Assembly: GCF_014192275.1 (NCBI RefSeq)
Contig: NZ_JACHXR010000002.1
Span: 331,680 to 395,679, forward strand
Source of the DNA: Halomonas stenophila
Lineage (GTDB): Bacteria; Pseudomonadota; Gammaproteobacteria; Pseudomonadales; Halomonadaceae
Length of the DNA: 64,000 bases
Reading direction: 5' to 3'
Both the position numbers and the translations under genes were made by a program. Below the pieces are notes generated by a model that saw nothing but the letters and a program-made list of their open reading frames with translations, was not told where the DNA came from and did no database searches. Of this stretch, positions 60,154 to 64,000 are shown one piece after another (position 1 is the stretch's first letter; each line of letters opens with the position of its first letter).

Positions 60154-60498
60154 ATGGATTGCCTGTTCTGCAAGATCATCGACCGCGAGATCCCCGCCGA
60201 CATCGTCTTCGAGGACGACGAGGTGCTGGCCTTCAAGGATCTCAACCCCCAGGCCCCGACCCACCTGCTGATCGTGCCCAAGCGGCACATCGCCACCCTC
60301 AACGACATCGAGGAGGACGGCGACCTGGCCCTGGTGGGGCGCCTGCAGTACACCGCCGCCCAGCTGGCCAAGCAGGCCGGCTTCGCCGAGGACGGCTACC
60401 GGGTGGTGATGAATTGCAATGAGCAGGGCGGCCAGACGGTCTATCATATCCACATGCACCTGATGGGCGGTCGTCGCTTCACCTGGCCGGCTGGCTAG
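60154..60498 (+). CDS. hinT: HIT family purine nucleoside phosphoramidase HinT
   Basis: A 114-residue protein beginning [20 protein letters not shown] and ending with the histidine triad [11 protein letters not shown]. It hydrolyses adenosine phosphoramidates. AGGAGC precedes the start. Confidence 0.93.
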   Translation: MDCLFCKIIDREIPADIVFEDDEVLAFKDLNPQAPTHLLIVPKRHIATLNDIEEDGDLALVGRLQYTAAQLAKQAGFAEDGYRVVMNCNEQGGQTVYHIHMHLMGGRRFTWPAG

Positions 60499-60556
60499 CC
60501 GGCGCTCTGCGGTTCGCCGCGCGACCCAAGCGCTCGACGCATGGGGTGCATGCCCA

Positions 60557-60582
60557 CGACGCCGCCCCTCGGGGCGGCGTCG
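60557..60582. terminator. Strong hairpin between hinT and coq7
   Basis: CGACGCCGCCCC and GGGGCGGCGTCG with a 2-base loop, about 60 bases after the hinT stop. No T-run follows. Confidence 0.5.
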
Positions 60583-60650
60583 CCTCATGGGGCCTGCTCG
60601 GCGAGCGGCGACTCGGTTACAATGGCGCCACGACCGATCAAGGGGGTGTC

Positions 60651-61295
60651 ATGAACCGTCAGTATTCCCGTGCCGATGACCTGGTCCGCCAGGTCGATGC
60701 CGTGCTGCGCACCCTGGTGCCCCGCGCCGCCCAGCCCTCGCGGCCCTCGCCGGCCACGCCGGAGGTCCACGACGATGCCATGGACGAGGCGGAGCGGCGC
60801 CATGCCGAGGGACTGATGCGCATCAACCATACCGGCGAGGTCTGCGCCCAGGCGCTCTACCAGGGGCAGGGGCTGACCGCCAAGCTGCCCGAGATCCGCG
60901 GGCAGATGGAGGCCGCCGCCCAGGAGGAGATCGATCACCTGGCCTGGTGCGACGCCCGGCTGCAGGAGCTCGACGGCCACACCAGCCGGCTCAACCCGCT
61001 GTTCTACGCCGCCTCCTTCGGCATCGGGGCGCTGGCCGGTGCCGTCGGCGATCGCCTCAGCCTGGGCTTCGTGGCGGCCACCGAGGAGCAGGTGGGCCGC
61101 CATCTCGATGCCCACATGGCGGAGCTGCCGCCGGGCGACCACCGCTCCCGGGCGGTGCTGCGCCAGATGGCCATCGACGAGGCCCACCACGCCCAGCAGG
61201 CCCTGGAGGCCGGCGGTGCCCGCTTCCCGGGGCCGGTCAAGGCGGGCATGACGCTCGCGTCCAGGGTGATGACCAAGTCCGTATACAAGCTATAA
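60651..61295 (+). CDS. coq7: Demethoxyubiquinone hydroxylase Coq7
   Basis: A 214-residue diiron monooxygenase of ubiquinone synthesis. Ligand motifs are [30 protein letters not shown] and DEAHHAQQ, so the site is complete. The start is set by GGGGG before ATG 60651. The stop codon TAA is part of the first heptamer of the downstream element. Confidence 0.94.
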   Translation: MNRQYSRADDLVRQVDAVLRTLVPRAAQPSRPSPATPEVHDDAMDEAERRHAEGLMRINHTGEVCAQALYQGQGLTAKLPEIRGQMEAAAQEEIDHLAWCDARLQELDGHTSRLNPLFYAASFGIGALAGAVGDRLSLGFVAATEEQVGRHLDAHMAELPPGDHRSRAVLRQMAIDEAHHAQQALEAGGARFPGPVKAGMTLASRVMTKSVYKL

Positions 61296-61419
61296 GCCGT
61301 AAGCTATAAGCGGTAAGTAACCCCAATGCCCAAAACCCCCACCGGTACTGACCGATGGGGGTTTTGGTTTTTCTTCAAGCTCAAGGCTTACGGCTTAAAG
61401 CTCCGCCGCGCAGCGGCGG
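61287..61419. repeat. Mirrored heptamer arrays flanking a terminator
   Basis: Between convergent coq7 and speD. On the plus strand AAGC recurs every 7 bases from 61287 to 61318 (AAGCTAT, AAGCCGT, AAGCTAT, AAGCGGT). On the minus strand RAGC recurs every 7 bases from 61403 down to 61379. A GC hairpin CCGCCGC-GCA-GCGGCGG (61403-61419) adjoins the speD stop. Each array starts at the end of its own gene. Confidence 0.85.
61330..61372 (+). terminator. Rho-independent terminator of coq7
   Basis: CCAAAACCCCCA pairs with TGGGGGTTTTGG around an inner CGGT/ACCG stem, followed by TTTTT. It lies in the centre of the mirrored heptamer element. Confidence 0.92.
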
Positions 61420-61420
61420 G

Positions 61421-62215
61421 TCAATCCATGTTGCGCGAGTAGAAGATCTCCAGCATCTCCTTGCGCAGGCGACCCTCGATGTCCCGGGCCTCCTCGAAGG
61501 TGATGTCCCGCCGGGAGGTGCCGAACAGGTAGTTCTCCAGCTCGAAGTCCTTGAGCAGCATCTTGGTGTGGAACATGTTCTCCTGGTACACGTTCACGTC
61601 CATCATCTGGTAGGCCTGCTTGGTGTCCTCGGCCAGGTAGTCCTGGATGGAGGTGATGTCGTGGTCGATGAACAGCTTCCTGCCGTCCACGTCCCGGGTG
61701 AAGCCGCGTACCCGGTAGTCCATGGTCACGATATCGGAATCGAAGCTGTGGATCAGGTAGTTCAGCGCCTTCAGCGGGCTGATGTGGCCACAGGTGGAGA
61801 CGTCGATATCCAGGCGGAAGGTGCTGATGCCGTTGTCCGGGTGGGACTCCGGATAGCTGTGCACCGTGACGTGGCTCTTGTCCAGGTGGGCGACCACGGT
61901 CTCGGGCAGCGGCCCCGGGCCCGGCTCGAGCTGCTCCGGGTCGGTCTCTTCCAGCTCGTGCTCGGCGATCAGGATGGTCACGCTGGCGCCGTGGGGCTCG
62001 TAGTCCTGGCGCGAGATGTTGAGCACATGGGCGCCGATGATGTTGGTCACATCCTTGAGGATCTGCGTCAGCCGCTCGGCGTTGTAGAGCTCATCGATAT
62101 AGTCGATGTAGGCCCTGCGCTGCTCCTCGGTCTTCGCGTAGCAGATATCGTAGATGTTGAAGCTCAGGGAGCTGGTCAGGTTGTTGAACCCGTGGAGTCG
62201 GAGATTGTCGGTCAC
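61421..62215 (-). CDS. speD: S-adenosylmethionine decarboxylase proenzyme (SpeD, enterobacterial type)
   Basis: A 264-residue pyruvoyl enzyme supplying aminopropyl groups for spermidine. The self-cleavage site is [14 protein letters not shown] with Ser114. Length equals the E. coli type. The GTG start at 62215 ([12 protein letters not shown]) has GGGAGG upstream; a longer ATG start at 62305 is unlikely. No speE is in the window. Confidence 0.95.
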   Translation of the reverse strand: MTDNLRLHGFNNLTSSLSFNIYDICYAKTEEQRRAYIDYIDELYNAERLTQILKDVTNIIGAHVLNISRQDYEPHGASVTILIAEHELEETDPEQLEPGPGPLPETVVAHLDKSHVTVHSYPESHPDNGISTFRLDIDVSTCGHISPLKALNYLIHSFDSDIVTMDYRVRGFTRDVDGRKLFIDHDITSIQDYLAEDTKQAYQMMDVNVYQENMFHTKMLLKDFELENYLFGTSRRDITFEEARDIEGRLRKEMLEIFYSRNMD

Positions 62216-62393
62216 GTCCGAGCCTCCCTCTGTGGCAGATGATGTCATCCCGACGAGCGGCGCCGGAACCCAGGCGTTCGAAAGGCGCGTATTATGCACA
62301 GCCACCGATGACAGCGCACCCGCCGGACCCCATTTTTTTATCCCGCGTCACCGATCGCGTAACGACGCGCAGGCGCCGGTGCAGTGTTTCCCC

Positions 62394-62813
62394 TCAGTCC
62401 TCGACGATGGTGAAGGAGTGCGTCATCTCGACCCCCCCCTGGGCCAGCATGATCGAGGCACTGCAGTACTTGTCGGCGGACAGCTCCACGGCCCGCTTGA
62501 CCTGCTTCTCCTTGAGGCCCTGGCCGCTGACGGTGAAGTGCACGTGGATCCTGGTGAACACGCTCGGCACGCTGTCGGCGCGCTCGGCCTCGACGCTGGC
62601 CACGCAGTCGCTGACCGGGGCCCGGGACTTCTCGAGGATCTCCAGCACGTCGAAGGAGGTGCAGGCCCCCAGCCCCATCAGCAGCATCTCCATGGGCCGC
62701 GGGCCGGTGTTGCGGCCGCCATGGTCGGGCGGGCCGTCGATGACCACACTGTGGCCGCTCCCGGCCTCGGCGACGAACTGGCGACCGTCGGTCCACTTGA
62801 CGCTGGCTTTCAT
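62394..62813 (-). CDS. OsmC family peroxiredoxin-like protein
   Basis: A 139-residue OsmC-fold protein of the YhfA type: PMEMLLMGLGACTSFDVLEIL contains one conserved Cys, and a second lies in SADKYCSASIML; both match OsmC/Ohr redox cysteines. The start at 62813 has AAGGAATCC upstream. It would reduce organic or other peroxides. Confidence 0.92.
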   Translation of the reverse strand: MKASVKWTDGRQFVAEAGSGHSVVIDGPPDHGGRNTGPRPMEMLLMGLGACTSFDVLEILEKSRAPVSDCVASVEAERADSVPSVFTRIHVHFTVSGQGLKEKQVKRAVELSADKYCSASIMLAQGGVEMTHSFTIVED

Positions 62814-62928
62814 GGGCAGGGATTCCTTCTTCTTCGTTGGTGGATGCGAATGGCTCGGCATGGGGTCAGGCAGCATAGCAGCTGATGGCCGCCGACTCAG
62901 CCCCTTGCCCCGCCGAGGCAGGGCTATC

Positions 62929-63152
62929 GCAGTTGGGTGGCGAGGGGCGCCGGGGACAAGTCGAAGAGGGGGCCTACGCCATGGGTGAGGAGCACTGCTC
63001 CGAACGGGCTGGCCATGGATGGCCAGCACCGGTCCTGCAAGCGAAGCGGGACGCGAGAGCGCCGCAGGGCGTCGGTAGCGCCCAGGGAGGGGTTCACAGC
63101 GCCCCCTCGCAGACCTGTCGACGGACCAGCTCCGAGCGCCACAGCTAACTGC
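62929..63152. repeat. Nested multi-hairpin intergenic element
   Basis: A 224-base palindromic structure between osmC and murU. Outer arms: GCAGTT (62929-62934) with AACTGC (63147-63152), GGCGC (62946-62950) with GCGCC (63136-63140), GACA (62955-62958) with TGTC (63116-63119), GAGGGGGC (62966-62973) with GCCCCCTC (63101-63108), and CTAC (62974-62977) with GTAG (63075-63078). Inside are hairpins GGAGC-ACT-GCTCC (62989-63001), GCTGGCCA-TGGA-TGGCCAGC (63008-63027), GTCCTGC/GCGGGAC (63032-63052, one wobble) and CGCC-GCAG-GGCG (63060-63071). The right arm reaches into the last codons of murU. No long ORF is convincing here. It could be a repeat element or a structured RNA. Confidence 0.75.
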
Positions 63153-63822
63153 AATTGCCCTGCCCGCCGATGGCCCGGTCCAGGGCCGCCAGGCGCGCGG
63201 GGGTGCCCACGTCGACCCAGGCGCCGCGATGATGGTGGCCGCCGACCCGGCCCTCGGCCATGGCCGCGCGCAGCAGCGGCGTCAGGGCGAAGGCGCCCTC
63301 GGGCCGGTCGGCCACCAGGGCCGGGTCGAGCAGCGCCAGGCCGGCATAGGTGAGGCGCGGCTCGCCCCGTTCGTGGACCCGCCCCGCGGCGTCGAGGTGG
63401 AAGTCGCCCCCCGGATGGTGGTCGGGATTGTCCACCAGCACCAGGCGCGCCAGGTCATTGCCCAGCGGTGCCATGGCGGACGGTGTGACGTCGCACCAGA
63501 CGTCGCCGTTGACCAGCCAGAAGGGCGCCTCGCCGAGCAGCGGCAGGGCGCGGCGAATGCCGCCGCCGGTCTCCAGGGGCGTCTCCTCGCGGCTCCAGGC
63601 AATGCGTACGCCGAAGTCGCGACCATCGCCCAGCGCCGCGATGATCTGCTCGGCGCGATAGCTGACATTGATCACCACATCCCGGATCCCCGCGGCCGCC
63701 AGTCGCTCCAGGTGGTGCACGATCAGCGGCTTGTCGGCCACCGGCAGCAGCGGCTTGGGACAGTGGTCGGTGAGCGGGCGCATGCGGGTGCCGAGGCCCG
63801 CGGCCAGGATCATCGCCTTCAT
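63145..63822 (-). CDS. murU: N-acetylmuramate alpha-1-phosphate uridylyltransferase MurU
   Basis: A 225-residue nucleotidyltransferase with the GT-A start [16 protein letters not shown] and PKPLLPV. It makes UDP-MurNAc from recycled sugar, a bypass that gives intrinsic fosfomycin tolerance in other bacteria. It overlaps the upstream kinase gene by 4 bases (ATGA). The last codons lie in the palindromic element. Confidence 0.92.
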   Translation of the reverse strand: MKAMILAAGLGTRMRPLTDHCPKPLLPVADKPLIVHHLERLAAAGIRDVVINVSYRAEQIIAALGDGRDFGVRIAWSREETPLETGGGIRRALPLLGEAPFWLVNGDVWCDVTPSAMAPLGNDLARLVLVDNPDHHPGGDFHLDAAGRVHERGEPRLTYAGLALLDPALVADRPEGAFALTPLLRAAMAEGRVGGHHHRGAWVDVGTPARLAALDRAIGGQGNCS

Positions 63823-64000
63823 GCCGACGCCTCCCGGCCGGGCCCGGCCTCGGCGAGGCGCGCCAGCAGCGCAGGGCGGAAGCGCTCGGCGAGCCAGGCC
63901 TTGAAGGCCGCCTGGCCGTCGAGCTCGGCCAGGGCGTCCTCGAGGTGGGCGAGGAAGTGCGGCAGCCGGGCGAGATAGCCTTCGCGGTGATCGCGCAGGG
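63819..64000 (-). CDS. amgK: AmgK sugar kinase, C-terminal fragment (cut by window edge)
   Basis: Only the last 59 residues are visible, ending [14 protein letters not shown]; the rest lies beyond position 64000. The segment [20 protein letters not shown] and its coupling to murU fit the C-terminus of the MurNAc/GlcNAc anomeric kinase AmgK. The call rests mainly on the conserved amgK-murU pairing. Confidence 0.75.
   Translation of the reverse strand, partial: LRDHREGYLARLPHFLAHLEDALAELDGQAAFKAWLAERFRPALLARLAEAGPGREASA

Overview
This 64 kb window is a chromosomal segment of a GC-rich gammaproteobacterium, most likely a halophilic member of the Halomonadaceae (Halomonas or a close relative). 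I infer this from the gene families and gene order: an Anr/cbb3 oxidase block, a PHA synthesis repressor, AmgK-MurU cell-wall recycling, two Mrp-type cation/proton antiporters side by side, and a CrbS-like kinase beside a VC_2705-type symporter. No rRNA or other species marker is present, so the assignment is by family knowledge only. Coding density is high, and I see no prophage, transposase, integrase or CRISPR array.

Layout. 0-10 kb: carbon-uptake block with a CrbS-like transporter/kinase hybrid, a two-subunit sodium:solute symporter, a cNMP/CBS/nucleotidyltransferase protein and an exonuclease-like protein that has lost its catalytic residues. 10-22 kb: microaerobic respiration block with ttcA, anr, a HemN-like protein without its iron-sulfur cysteines, a TauE/SafE protein, ccoS-ccoI-ccoH-ccoG and ccoP-ccoQ-ccoO-ccoN, with candidate Anr boxes upstream of ccoN and of the HemN-like gene. 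22.5-23.1 kb: five tRNA genes (Val, Asp, Asp, Val, Asp). 23-32 kb: fadH, the prkA-yeaH-spoVR stress triad, a HiPIP, a small Lrp-type sensor domain and a secreted-type endonuclease. 32.3-32.7 kb: three tRNA-Leu genes. 33-41 kb: rnr, rlmB, rpsF-rpsR-DUF2232-rplI, dnaB and two small genes of unknown function. 41-42 kb: hemH. 42-54 kb: two divergently transcribed complete Mrp operons, one with fused A and B subunits (minus strand) and one with separate subunits (plus strand). 54-64 kb: lytic transglycosylase, retropepsin-like protease, rsmE, phaR, purD, a thioesterase, phosphoribulokinase, hinT, coq7, speD, osmC, murU and the end of amgK.

How it works together: the Anr sensor probably drives the cbb3 oxidase and its copper-loading and assembly genes when oxygen is low. 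The paired Mrp complexes would support sodium and pH homeostasis, which also powers sodium-coupled uptake by the symporter at the left end. Housekeeping translation and replication genes fill the middle.

Most unusual points: (1) a 224-base nested multi-hairpin element between osmC and murU; (2) a family of intergenic elements made of a short GC hairpin plus 7-base-period repeats, at or very near stop codons at five sites; (3) two intact genes whose products keep an enzyme fold but have lost the catalytic residues (the HemN-like and exonuclease-like proteins); (4) an array of four ATCGGTCA boxes before a small DUF6482-type gene.
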